NCBI RefSeq assembly: GCF_003268655.1 | Contig: NZ_CP029642.1 | Span: 3,658,001-3,722,000, forward strand | Origin: Arthrobacter dokdonellae | GTDB lineage: Bacteria > Actinomycetota > Actinomycetes > Actinomycetales > Micrococcaceae | Length of the DNA stretch: 64,000 nt | Direction of reading: 5' to 3' | In this document: one piece after another, positions 29,701-36,239 of the stretch | Numbering within the stretch: position 1 is the first letter of the stretch | How the letters are laid out: each line of letters starts with the position of its first letter | Notes under the pieces: generated by a model | The model's database searches: none | What the model saw: only the letters and a program-made list of their open reading frames with translations | What the model was told of the DNA's origin: nothing | Program-made: the position numbers and the translations under genes

Positions 29701-31399
29701 GGCCGCTCCAACGCCGCACTCTCAACGGCCGCCGGCGTCGGCAGTGGACACGCAGCAAGACCATTCAGCGGACAGTCAGGCGCCGCCACAATCTGGCAGC
29801 CAGCCGCCACAACCTGGCAGTCAGACGCCGCCGACGTACGTCGACACCCCTCGTGTCAGGTGGAGGGCGGCGCCGGCCATCGTGGCCCCGGAACTTCCCG
29901 CCAGACTTGAGCTGAGCTACGTGCAGGTCCGGCTCGTGTCGGACAGCGAGGCTGGAGACCACGCTGGAGCGGCGGGAGGCCCCGCCGACCGGGCGGGCGC
30001 CGGAACCATCCTGCCAGGAAGGGGCGCCGGCGCTGATGCCGTGCTGCTGGGGCTGGTGGATGTGCCCGAACGCCAATTGCTGGAGCCGCTGATGTGGTCG
30101 CCGTCGACGCATTCCCACGTGGCGTGCATAGGCACCCGCGCGGCGTCGTCGTCCGGAGTCGGGCTTCTCGCAGCCCAATTGCTGGCCGCCAACGCCGGCA
30201 GGGCCGACGCTCCGCCGCAATATTTCTACGTCCTGGACGGGGACAGGTCGATGCAGGCCCTCTCGCGCAGCCCGTGGGTTGGCAGCTATGTGGGGCCGTC
30301 AGACCTCCGTACCGCGGCACGCCTGCTGCAGCGGTTGTCCGAGCGCGCCACTTCGACGGAAGCCCACCTTGCGGTGTTTGTCAGCGATTGGGGGCGCTGG
30401 GTGGCCGCTTTCCGATCGAGTCCCTGGCCCTGGGCAGAAGACTCGGTCACCGCGCTGGTGCGCCACAGCCGCCCCAATGTGGCCGTGGTCCTGGGCGGCG
30501 ACCGCGAAGTGCTGACAGCTCCCTTCATGGCGGCCCTTCCCAACCGCCTGTTCCTACCCTTCGGAGCCACTGCCGAGTCCCGGCTGATGTGGCCCACCAT
30601 GCCCCGCTTCGCCCCGCGGCCCGGCAGGGCGGTCATCTTCGGCCCGGTCAATGCCGCAGCGGCACAGGGGGCGCCGGACGATCCCCATCTGGCCCAACTG
30701 GGCGAGGCGGACGGAGACCGCGTGGCGAAACTGCGTCAGCGGGCGCCTGACACTGCCGCCCCGCCCCTGGTCGTGAGGGCCCTTCCGGATGTTCTCAGCC
30801 TGGCGGACGCCAGGCTCGCCATGGGCGACGCCGACCGGGTGCCGGGCGCAAAGCAGGCCTCAGGAGAAGGGCTGAGGGGTTCAAACACGGACTCCGACAC
30901 AGCAAGACATTCGACGCCTGGAACGCAGGGTCTGCCGTCGATCACGGTGGGGCTTGGCGGGGACTGCTGCACGCCCGTCACGTTGCGCCTTGCGCCAGGG
31001 ATCGTCCTGCCGGTGCTCGGTGGGCCAGGCTCCGGCAAGTCCACGTTCATGGCTGCGGTCCGGGAACTCAACGGCGCACCGGAGCGAATTTTGTGGGTCG
31101 ACGACGCCGTGTTGCTGGCGCCCGACCAGCTGCAGGCCGTATCGCGGCAGGTGGCGGCCGGGAGTTCAGCGCTGGTGGCCGTTCCCAACCATCTGCCTTC
31201 CCTGGCAAGGCTCCCGCTGGAATGGGGCCTGCGCAATGCCGAACAAGGCATCGTCCTCACCCCACGCAGGCAGCAGGATGGGGAATTGTTCGGTCTGCGT
31301 CTCGATACGGCCGGATCGGAACCTCGAGGCCGTGCCGTGCTCGTCGACCACGGGCAAACAGAGTGGTTCCAGTTCCCCCGGCAGCGGAACGGAAATTGA
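26708..31399 (+). CDS. FHA-FtsK/SpoIIIE multi-ATPase, EssC/EccC-like
   Basis: About 1563 residues. An N-terminal FHA-like domain (GTYSLGRGHCRIAI then LSRHHGTL, about 145-170) is followed by a two-helix membrane hairpin (about 290-340). The first FtsK domain is intact: Walker A GGTTGSGKSEF (about 690) and Walker B VIIIDEF (about 805). The second has no recognisable Walker A (GTRAASSSGVG, about 1143). The third has GGPGSGKSTF (about 1440) but only WVDDAVLL as Walker B. This is the layout of EssC-type type VII secretion motors. GTG at 26708 suits the ribosome site AAGGGAG better than the GTG at 26702. No WXG100 or other secretion gene is visible nearby. Ala/Gly/Pro-rich insertions are frequent. 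Confidence 0.82.
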   Translation: MRLEITAVAGPGARPFEPLELSVSLPEGSFFGSSRSGSSDPERSPADRLRADSSLAESPPVVNGGGAAVAHALHARWPDAAFTVAGVPLGNLSAGRRPLTDGAVVVVHGRAGPPPDRPAAPRPCAPAVLAVHSGPGAGLLFPLHRGTYSLGRGHCRIAIADPTLSRHHGTLAVGERGVTLSAAPGSTGFSILRGWRENPLVAAVPVKGMATIDAGDLIRCGMSGLVLALALPAAVGSGRGGSEARGCGSAPDSDDARGSADYSGLLDVAALAPVKLSGAAGPPRGRWASLAAGLVPLAAGVLLAWLTGSWMFLAMAAMAALAVIPPLLGGLGQRRAFRAGVVAASVQDAVRRLAVFPGADVLVAAALGPGPGPPEHGGPVPGPRDPGRRGKPPLDAGPGTAGMQASGRPDRHVALRVGTADQRAALEPVAGSPSFKVPLSSALPVTVELGPVPVRISGAVGPLRVLLHFVLMQLDAAAVPVVLLGPVAELPLTARFLPLTVLACSHAAAGLAIQGTATDAGFAANEASGPGPGAPATRTGAAPAAPDCVLVSFEEDPDEIRRLYPGIPSIHFAHHIAEGGAGDPDVRLHSQGNGSSARFGAVAFVPDGVPAAIFDQYARARAGSGRPALAEDPLASCCVPLPEASHPQFVADAWKVNAVGPLKPVPVGRSVTGHENFSFADDGPHLLVGGTTGSGKSEFLRTLAGSLALTHSPADLQFILIDFKGGAGLRPLQKFPHTSALITDLDGRGMDRTLASLRSEIRRREAVLNHAGTSDADAYRAGTGALGTITSVDVERGARMAHLVIIIDEFRVLVDQYPDAMTELMRIAAVGRSLGIHLVMATQRPQGAVSTDIRANVTSSVCLRVQTTFDSQDVIGSGVAAFIGVDTPGRAFISRAGGTPTEFQSATLRLPAARGHVPPVAEPAADRLRQQANRTTLALPGDEAGPQSGDGRCPASAGPEPQGSAMAHSNTDAVAGLLTAAWTMLAQPCGPTAPAACTAAPTPHSQRPPASAVDTQQDHSADSQAPPQSGSQPPQPGSQTPPTYVDTPRVRWRAAPAIVAPELPARLELSYVQVRLVSDSEAGDHAGAAGGPADRAGAGTILPGRGAGADAVLLGLVDVPERQLLEPLMWSPSTHSHVACIGTRAASSSGVGLLAAQLLAANAGRADAPPQYFYVLDGDRSMQALSRSPWVGSYVGPSDLRTAARLLQRLSERATSTEAHLAVFVSDWGRWVAAFRSSPWPWAEDSVTALVRHSRPNVAVVLGGDREVLTAPFMAALPNRLFLPFGATAESRLMWPTMPRFAPRPGRAVIFGPVNAAAAQGAPDDPHLAQLGEADGDRVAKLRQRAPDTAAPPLVVRALPDVLSLADARLAMGDADRVPGAKQASGEGLRGSNTDSDTARHSTPGTQGLPSITVGLGGDCCTPVTLRLAPGIVLPVLGGPGSGKSTFMAAVRELNGAPERILWVDDAVLLAPDQLQAVSRQVAAGSSALVAVPNHLPSLARLPLEWGLRNAEQGIVLTPRRQQDGELFGLRLDTAGSEPRGRAVLVDHGQTEWFQFPRQRNGN

Positions 31400-31408
31400 C
31401 GTCACCGG

Positions 31409-31903
31409 CTACAGAAGCTGTTGACCCCCTCCTGCGCGCAAGGAGTAGGCGACCACCCTGGGCGTGAACAGGTAGTAGATCACGGCAATCGCCGGCACCC
31501 CCATCACCAGGCCCGTCAAGGTGGAACCATTGAGCAGGGCGGGAACGGCAATCGCCACCATGAGCAGCTGCCAGACGAATGCCGCCGACCGGGTCCACCG
31601 GAAGCCCTTGAACGCGTTGACGGAGACGGCAGCCAGCCCCGCGGCGAGTGCAAAAACCAGCACGATCAGGAAGACTGTGCCGGCGATGGAAATTGATGGC
31701 TGGTTGAAGGCGGCGAAAGTGAAGACGACACCGGCCACCGCGAGCGCGAGCGCCTGAAGCCCCACGATACTGGCGATTACATAGACTCCGAGCGGCCTGC
31801 GCGGTGCACCTTCATTTTCACTCCCACCGGGCCCACCGGGCGGGGAGTTGTCCCGCCGCCTTGGATCCGGCTGTTCCGCGGGGTTCATTGGAGGTCTTGA
31901 CAC
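31409..31903 (-). CDS. Small membrane protein, four predicted helices
   Basis: A 164-residue protein. Residues 1-35 are polar, rich in Pro, Gly, Asp and Arg; then four hydrophobic segments follow (starting at VYVIASIVG, ISIAGTVFLI, AAFVWQLLM and LVMGVPAIA). The last bears the ending FTPRVVAYSLRAGG, often seen in small actinobacterial membrane proteins whose helices end in a conserved Pro. I do not recognise a function. The GTG start has an AAGGTG ribosome site. It is convergent with the FtsK-like gene, 9 bases apart. Confidence 0.65.
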   Translation of the reverse strand: MSRPPMNPAEQPDPRRRDNSPPGGPGGSENEGAPRRPLGVYVIASIVGLQALALAVAGVVFTFAAFNQPSISIAGTVFLIVLVFALAAGLAAVSVNAFKGFRWTRSAAFVWQLLMVAIAVPALLNGSTLTGLVMGVPAIAVIYYLFTPRVVAYSLRAGGGQQLL

Positions 31904-32033
31904 AACTGCACCTTACCGGAGATAGTCGGCGAAAACCCGTGTCCGGCCGCCGGCTGCGGCTCCTCGTGTGACGCATCGCTCACGGTCCCGTGCCAATAAA
32001 AGCACCACAACCCCTTGTTTACATGGAGTTAAC

Positions 32034-32054
32034 ATGACACGCTTAACTCAATGA
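32034..32054 (+). CDS. Possible leader peptide MTRLTQ upstream of whiB1
   Basis: A six-codon ORF with a GGAG ribosome site six bases before its ATG. It ends 3 bases before the GC-rich hairpin at 32058-32081. This arrangement, a translated short ORF directly before a terminator-like stem, is what a transcription-attenuation leader looks like; uORF control is known for whiB7/wblC genes but I know of none for whiB1. It may also be chance. Confidence 0.3.
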   Translation: MTRLTQ

Positions 32055-32057
32055 CCT

Positions 32058-32081
32058 AAAGGGGCCGACAGCGGCCCCTTT
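32058..32081 (+). terminator. Terminator-like GC-rich hairpin upstream of whiB1
   Basis: The stem AAAGGGGCCG (32058-32067) pairs perfectly with CGGCCCCTTT (32072-32081) around the loop ACAG and is followed by TCTTATG, a short U-rich tail. It sits 56 bases before the whiB1 start, on the same strand, and no rightward gene ends near it. It therefore either ends a short leader RNA or acts as an attenuator of whiB1. Confidence 0.6.
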
Positions 32082-32096
32082 CTTATGTGGCCTAAC

Positions 32097-32110
32097 GTGA
32101 AATATTTCAC
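32097..32110. promoter_or_regulatory. CRP-type operator GTGA-N6-TCAC in front of whiB1
   Basis: GTGAAATATTTCAC is a perfect 14-base palindrome and an exact GTGA-N6-TCAC half-site pair, the core of the CRP/FNR-family consensus. It ends 27 bases before the whiB1 start. In Mycobacterium tuberculosis the whiB1 promoter is a known target of the cAMP receptor protein Rv3676, so control by cAMP here is a reasonable inference. The promoter itself is not clear; depending on the start site, binding could activate or repress. Confidence 0.7.
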
Positions 32111-32137
32111 AAATAACCTTACCTTCTAAAGGAGTGA

Positions 32138-32395
32138 GTGATCAGCATGGACTGGCGTAGTCGCGCAGCCTGCCTCGACAAGGACCCGGAATTGTTTTTC
32201 CCGGTGGGAAATACCGGCCCGGCCCTGTTGCAGATCGAGGAAGCCAAGAGCGTGTGCCGTCGTTGCCCGGTCATCGACACCTGTTTGAAGTGGGCCATTG
32301 AATCCGGCCAGGACGCCGGCGTTTGGGGCGGCTTGAGCGAAGACGAGCGTCGGGCCATGAAGCGCCGCGCCGCCCGCGCCCGCCGCGCAAGCTAA
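32138..32395 (+). CDS. whiB1: WhiB family iron-sulfur regulator, WhiB1-like
   Basis: An 85-residue protein with the four cluster cysteines Cys12, Cys40, Cys43 and Cys49 and the turn GVWGG followed by a basic tail (RRAMKRRAARARRAS), the DNA-binding end of WhiB proteins. The phrases DPELFFPVGN and GVWGGLSEDERRA match WhiB1 more closely than other WhiB classes. WhiB1 binds a [4Fe-4S] cluster, reacts with nitric oxide and works with sigma factor region 4; it is essential in mycobacteria. GTG at 32138 sits 4 bases after AAAGGAG; an ATG at 32147 is an alternative. Upstream lie a CRP-type site and a hairpin. Confidence 0.93.
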   Translation: MISMDWRSRAACLDKDPELFFPVGNTGPALLQIEEAKSVCRRCPVIDTCLKWAIESGQDAGVWGGLSEDERRAMKRRAARARRAS

Positions 32396-32409
32396 CACGC
32401 CGTTCCATA

Positions 32410-32479
32410 AACTGACCCGCAATAGCGGTCGAAAAATTGACGATTTTGTCGTTTTTTCGACGACTAATGCGGGTCAGTT
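32410..32479 (+). terminator. Long nested inverted repeat after whiB1
   Basis: The outer arms AACTGACCCGCA (32410-32421) and TGCGGGTCAGTT (32468-32479) are perfect 12-base complements. Inside, GTCGAAAAA (32428-32436) pairs with TTTTTCGAC (32453-32461), and a third small stem ACGA/TCGT closes the centre. It starts 14 bases after the whiB1 stop and would form a 70-base hairpin, very probably ending whiB1 transcription. The symmetrical A and T tracts could let it work in both directions. Confidence 0.65.
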
Positions 32480-32712
32480 GTTTAAGCTCCGGCGGGAGGG
32501 GCGGCGGGTAGCATGGGCTGCCCGGAATGGGCTTGTGGCTCGGCTCGGGGATGGGTCCCAACTTCGGCCAGGAGAGGCGGGTCTCGGCATGCGTGTGGAC
32601 CGGGACATGCGCATCGTGGCCGAGACATTAGCACGCGGGCCATATGCGCCGACCGGCTCCGGACTTATTCTTGTAGGGGACGGGATACCAGCTACGTGAA
32701 GCCGCGTGAATT
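32480..32712. other. Intergenic region before the GH3 gene
   Basis: No convincing gene. A rightward frame covering 32478-32699 lacks a ribosome site and a recognisable product. It presumably contains the promoter of the secreted glycosidase; GGATAC near 32683 is a weak -10 candidate. The bases in front of the glycosidase ATG hold no Shine-Dalgarno sequence, and an in-frame TGA at 32707 forbids an earlier start. Confidence 0.4.
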
Positions 32713-34662
32713 ATGCAAAAGATCCTTAGAACCTTGGCCGGCGGCGGGGCCGCGTTGTCAATGATCGCCGCCTTGGGAGTGTCCCCAGTGTTGGTCGGCA
32801 CGGGGGTGGTGTCCACTGTGCCGGAAGCGGCCACGTCGGCGGCACTGACCCCGTCGCAACAGCTGGCCCGGATGAGCATGGCCCAGCGCGTCGGGCAGCT
32901 TTTCCTGGTCGCCGCCACTGCCACCGGCGCCGATGCCAACACGATGTCCGATCTGTCCAACTTCCACGTGGGCAATGTTTACCTTTCCGGGCGCAGCGCC
33001 GCGGGCACCGCGGCCACCGCCGCCGTCGTCAATCGCATGGCGTCCACCGTATCGGGCACCACCACGGGCAACGTCAAGCTGCTTGTGGCGACGGACCAGG
33101 AAGGCGGCTACGTCCAGGTCCTGAGCGGCCCGGGCTTCTCAACCATTCCGACGGCGTTGAGCCAGGGGGGGCTGGCGCCGTCGGCCCTTCAATCTGACGC
33201 CCGAACGTGGGGAAACCAGCTGGTTAGCGCCGGCTTGAACATGGATCTTGCTCCCGTGCTTGACACGGTTCCCAGCGCCCAGTTCGCGCCGTCAAATGCC
33301 CCGATCGGATACTACGACAGGGAATATGGTTACACGCCTGCGACCGTTTCCAGCCACGGGGTTGCCTTCGCCAATGGGCTCCGGCAGGCGTCGATAGTTC
33401 CCACGGCCAAGCATTTTCCGGGTCTGGGCCGGGTGACGCTTAATACCGACACCAGTGCCAATGTCCATGACACCGTCACTACGAGCACCGACGCCTACCT
33501 GCAGCCGTTCCGCGATGGCATTGCCGCGGGGGTCCGTGCAGTCATGGTCTCCAGCGCCTATTATGACCGGATAGATCCAGGCCATATCGGCCCCTTTTCT
33601 CAAACCATCATGAAGACCATGCTTCGCGGCAATATGGGATTTACCGGCGTCATAGTCTCCGATGACCTCTGCAGCGCAAAGCAGCTGAGTCCGTGGAGTC
33701 TGGGCACGCGGGCCGTCGACTTCTTCACCGCCGGCGGTACCATGCTGCTGTGCGCCGATCCCGGGGATATTCCCACCATGTATCGGTCGGTGCTCGCCCT
33801 CGCCCAAACGAACCTCGGCTTCGACTCAGCCGTCAACGCGGCGGTACTGAAGGTCCTTGAGCTGAAGTCGGGTGCCCTGGCAGAGGCTTTTGGTCCCGGT
33901 GCCACGCCCTATATGACGGACTTCAATGGCGACGGCACCGCCGACGTGATCGCCCGCGACAGCGCAGGAAACCTCTGGCTGTACCCAGGCAACGGCCACG
34001 GCGGCTGGCAGGCCACGTCCCAGATAGGCCACGGCTGGAACAACTTCACCACCTTCCTCAGCCCCGGGGACTTCAATGGCGACGGCACCGCCGACGTGAT
34101 CGCGCGCGACAGCGCAGGAAACCTCTGGCTGTACCCAGGCAACGGACACGGCGGCTGGCAGGCCACGTCCCAGATAGGCCACGGCTGGAACAACTTCACC
34201 ACCATCCTCAGCCCCGGGGACTTCAATGGCGACGGCACCGCCGACGTGATCGCGCGCGACAGCGCAGGAAACCTGTGGCTGTACCCAGGCAACGGACACG
34301 GCGGCTGGCAGGCCACGTCCCAGATAGGCCACGGCTGGAACAACTTCACCACCATCCTCAGCCCCGGGGACTTCAATGGCGACGGCACCGCCGACGTGAT
34401 CGCCCGCGACAGCGCAGGAAACCTCTGGCTGTACCCAGGCAACGGACACGGCGGCTGGCAGGCCACGTCCCAGATAGGCCACGGCTGGAACAACTTCACC
34501 ACCATCCTCAGCCCCGGGGACTTCAATGGCGACAGCACCGCCGACGTGATCGCGCGCGACAGCGCAGGAAACCTGTGGCTGTACCCAGGCAACGGACACG
34601 GCGGCTGGCAGGCCACGTCCCAGATAGGCCACGGCTGGAACAACTTCACCGCGGTTTTCTAG
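32713..34662 (+). CDS. Secreted GH3 beta-N-acetylhexosaminidase-like protein with five FG-GAP/VCBS repeats
   Basis: A 649-residue protein. A hydrophobic signal peptide ends near residue 40. The GH3 domain (about 50-390) is of the NagZ/LytG kind: QRVGQLFLV, ATDQEGGYVQ, KHFPGLG at 233 and GVIVSDDL with Asp317 as the expected nucleophile. After ATPYMT at about 400 come five tandem 50-residue repeats (33919 onward), each opening DFNGDGTADV, a Ca-binding FG-GAP/VCBS motif; the fifth has Ser for Gly. The GH3 loop lacks the Gly-His of classical NagZ (Leu-Gly here), so substrate is uncertain; a wall-bound muropeptide or chitin-type substrate is likely. No sortase signal is present. Confidence 0.85.
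   Translation: MQKILRTLAGGGAALSMIAALGVSPVLVGTGVVSTVPEAATSAALTPSQQLARMSMAQRVGQLFLVAATATGADANTMSDLSNFHVGNVYLSGRSAAGTAATAAVVNRMASTVSGTTTGNVKLLVATDQEGGYVQVLSGPGFSTIPTALSQGGLAPSALQSDARTWGNQLVSAGLNMDLAPVLDTVPSAQFAPSNAPIGYYDREYGYTPATVSSHGVAFANGLRQASIVPTAKHFPGLGRVTLNTDTSANVHDTVTTSTDAYLQPFRDGIAAGVRAVMVSSAYYDRIDPGHIGPFSQTIMKTMLRGNMGFTGVIVSDDLCSAKQLSPWSLGTRAVDFFTAGGTMLLCADPGDIPTMYRSVLALAQTNLGFDSAVNAAVLKVLELKSGALAEAFGPGATPYMTDFNGDGTADVIARDSAGNLWLYPGNGHGGWQATSQIGHGWNNFTTFLSPGDFNGDGTADVIARDSAGNLWLYPGNGHGGWQATSQIGHGWNNFTTILSPGDFNGDGTADVIARDSAGNLWLYPGNGHGGWQATSQIGHGWNNFTTILSPGDFNGDGTADVIARDSAGNLWLYPGNGHGGWQATSQIGHGWNNFTTILSPGDFNGDSTADVIARDSAGNLWLYPGNGHGGWQATSQIGHGWNNFTAVF
33919..34659 (+). repeat. Five tandem 150-bp repeats inside the GH3 gene
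   Basis: Units begin at 33919, 34069, 34219, 34369 and 34519; the last stops three residues short. They are almost identical at the DNA level, silent sites included. Variants combine: CGCCCGC occurs in units 1 and 4 and CGCGCGC in 2, 3 and 5; AACCTG occurs in units 3 and 5, AACCTC in 1, 2 and 4; unit 1 alone has GGCCACGG and ACCTTCC. The pattern points to recent duplication and gene conversion. Confidence 0.95.
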
Positions 34663-34698
34663 CGTCGAATCTGGACCTGCGGCGTCGTGTCAGTGGCG

Positions 34699-36174
34699 TC
34701 AGTGGCGGCGGATCAGTGCCATGTCCAGCAGCACGGCCGTGCCTCCGTGCTCGCGCGCGATCCATTCGATGGTGCCGCCCAGCTCGCTGGTGACCAGGGT
34801 GCGGACAATCTGGAGGCCCAGCCCTTCGCTGATGTGTCCCTCGGGAAGGCCCACTCCGTCGTCGGCGATCGTGACAGCAAGGGCGTCGTCCCCGGCGTCG
34901 TTCTTGTATCGGCGGGCGGCCAGGGACACGGTTCCCTCACGGTCCTGAAGACCGTGCTCCACCGCATTGGTGACCAGTTCGTTGATGACCAGGGCCAGGG
35001 GCGTCGCAAAGTCGCTGGGCAGTTCGCCGAAGGCTCCCTCGCGCTCGGTGCTGACCTTTTGGGCGGGCGAGGCGACCTCGGCGGAGAGCCGGAACTGGCG
35101 GTCGATCAGCTCGTCAAAGTCAACGCTTTGGGCCAGGCCCTGCGAGAGCGTTTCATGGACCAGCGCAATGGTGGACACCCGGCGCATGGCCTGTTCCAGC
35201 CCCTGACGGCCCTCTTCGCTGTGCATGCGCCTGGACTGCATGCGCAACAGCGCCGCCACGGTCTGCAGGTTGTTCTTTACCCGGTGGTGGATTTCCCGGA
35301 TGGTGGCGTCCTTGGTGACAAGCTCCTGCTCGCGGCGGCGCAGCTCGGACACGTCGCGGCACAGCACCAAGGCGCCGAAACGCTCGGTGGCATCCCGCAG
35401 TGGGATGGCCCGCAGGGACAGGCTCACGCCGCGTGACTCAATTTCGGTGCGCCATGGCATGCGGCCCGTGACCACGAGGGGCAGCGTTTCGTCCACCATG
35501 CGGCGGTCCTTGAGCAGTCCGGTGGTCACTTCCGCCAGCGAGCGGCCCTCGAGCGATTCGCCGTCGCCCAGGCGCCGGAACGCGGAGACGCCATTGGGGC
35601 TGGCGTACTGGACGATGCCGTCGACGTCCAGGCGCAGGACGCCGTCCCCCACGCGGGGCGCGCCCCGCCGGGATCCGGTGGGCGAGGCAAAGTCCGGCCA
35701 CAGGCCCAACGTTCCCATCTTCAAAAGGTCATAGGCGCACTGACGGTAGGTCAGTTCGAGGCGCGAGGGCATGCGGGAACTGGACAGGTCCATGTGGGTG
35801 GTGATGACGGCCAGCGTGCGGCCGTTGCGCACCATGGGGATGGCTTCCACGCGCATGGCGAGGTCCGCGTTCCAAATGCCGGTTTCGCTGGAGCGTTCAA
35901 TGATTTGGCTGCGCCACGCGGCCCGGACCAGCGGTTCCAGGTCCTGGCTGATCCCCTCCCCCACAAAGTCGGAGTGAAACATGGTGTGGCTGGTGGACGG
36001 TCGGACGTGCGCCAGGGCCACGTAGCCCTTGTCCGGGTCCGGGAACCACAGGGCCAGGTCGGCAAAGGACAGATCCGCGATCAGCTGCCAATCCCCCACC
36101 AGCAGGTGCAGCCATTCGGCATCCCCCGGCCCAAAATCAGCACCTTCCCTGATCATGTCGGCAAAGATGGCCAC
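34699..36174 (-). CDS. pdtaS: PdtaS-like sensor histidine kinase (HisKA_2 family)
   Basis: A 491-residue soluble kinase. An N-terminal GAF-like domain (LLVGDWQLIADLSFADLALW) and a PAS domain (about 170-280) precede the dimerisation helix EIHHRVKNNLQTVAALLRMQ, whose first His, about residue 296, is the phospho-acceptor. The HATPase domain holds LVINELVTNAVEHG (N box) and ADDGVGLPEG (G1). The sequence matches mycobacterial PdtaS, which signals to the RNA-binding antiterminator PdtaR. I see no pdtaR gene here. The GTG start follows AAGGAG. It is convergent with the GH3 gene and follows the glutamate dehydrogenase gene by 65 bases in the upstream direction. Confidence 0.87.
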   Translation of the reverse strand: MAIFADMIREGADFGPGDAEWLHLLVGDWQLIADLSFADLALWFPDPDKGYVALAHVRPSTSHTMFHSDFVGEGISQDLEPLVRAAWRSQIIERSSETGIWNADLAMRVEAIPMVRNGRTLAVITTHMDLSSSRMPSRLELTYRQCAYDLLKMGTLGLWPDFASPTGSRRGAPRVGDGVLRLDVDGIVQYASPNGVSAFRRLGDGESLEGRSLAEVTTGLLKDRRMVDETLPLVVTGRMPWRTEIESRGVSLSLRAIPLRDATERFGALVLCRDVSELRRREQELVTKDATIREIHHRVKNNLQTVAALLRMQSRRMHSEEGRQGLEQAMRRVSTIALVHETLSQGLAQSVDFDELIDRQFRLSAEVASPAQKVSTEREGAFGELPSDFATPLALVINELVTNAVEHGLQDREGTVSLAARRYKNDAGDDALAVTIADDGVGLPEGHISEGLGLQIVRTLVTSELGGTIEWIAREHGGTAVLLDMALIRRH

Positions 36175-36239
36175 GCGCGGCTCCTTATGAGGTGGAGGGC
36201 GGCGGCGGCTCCCCGGGGAGCCGCCGCCGCCCGGTTCGG

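Noticed and set aside
32478..32699. 73-codon frame between whiB1 and the GH3 gene
   Set aside because: It starts inside the right arm of the whiB1 inverted repeat, lacks a ribosome site and has no recognisable product.
33826..34632. Long minus-strand open frame with perfect repeats opposite the GH3 gene
   Set aside because: It is the antisense of the five 150-bp repeats; the plus-strand reading has a signal peptide, a GH3 domain and Ca-binding motifs, whereas the antisense frame has none.
33919..34659. CRISPR-like regular repeats
   Set aside because: The 150-bp units are contiguous, in frame and coding, without unique spacers; there are no cas genes in the window.
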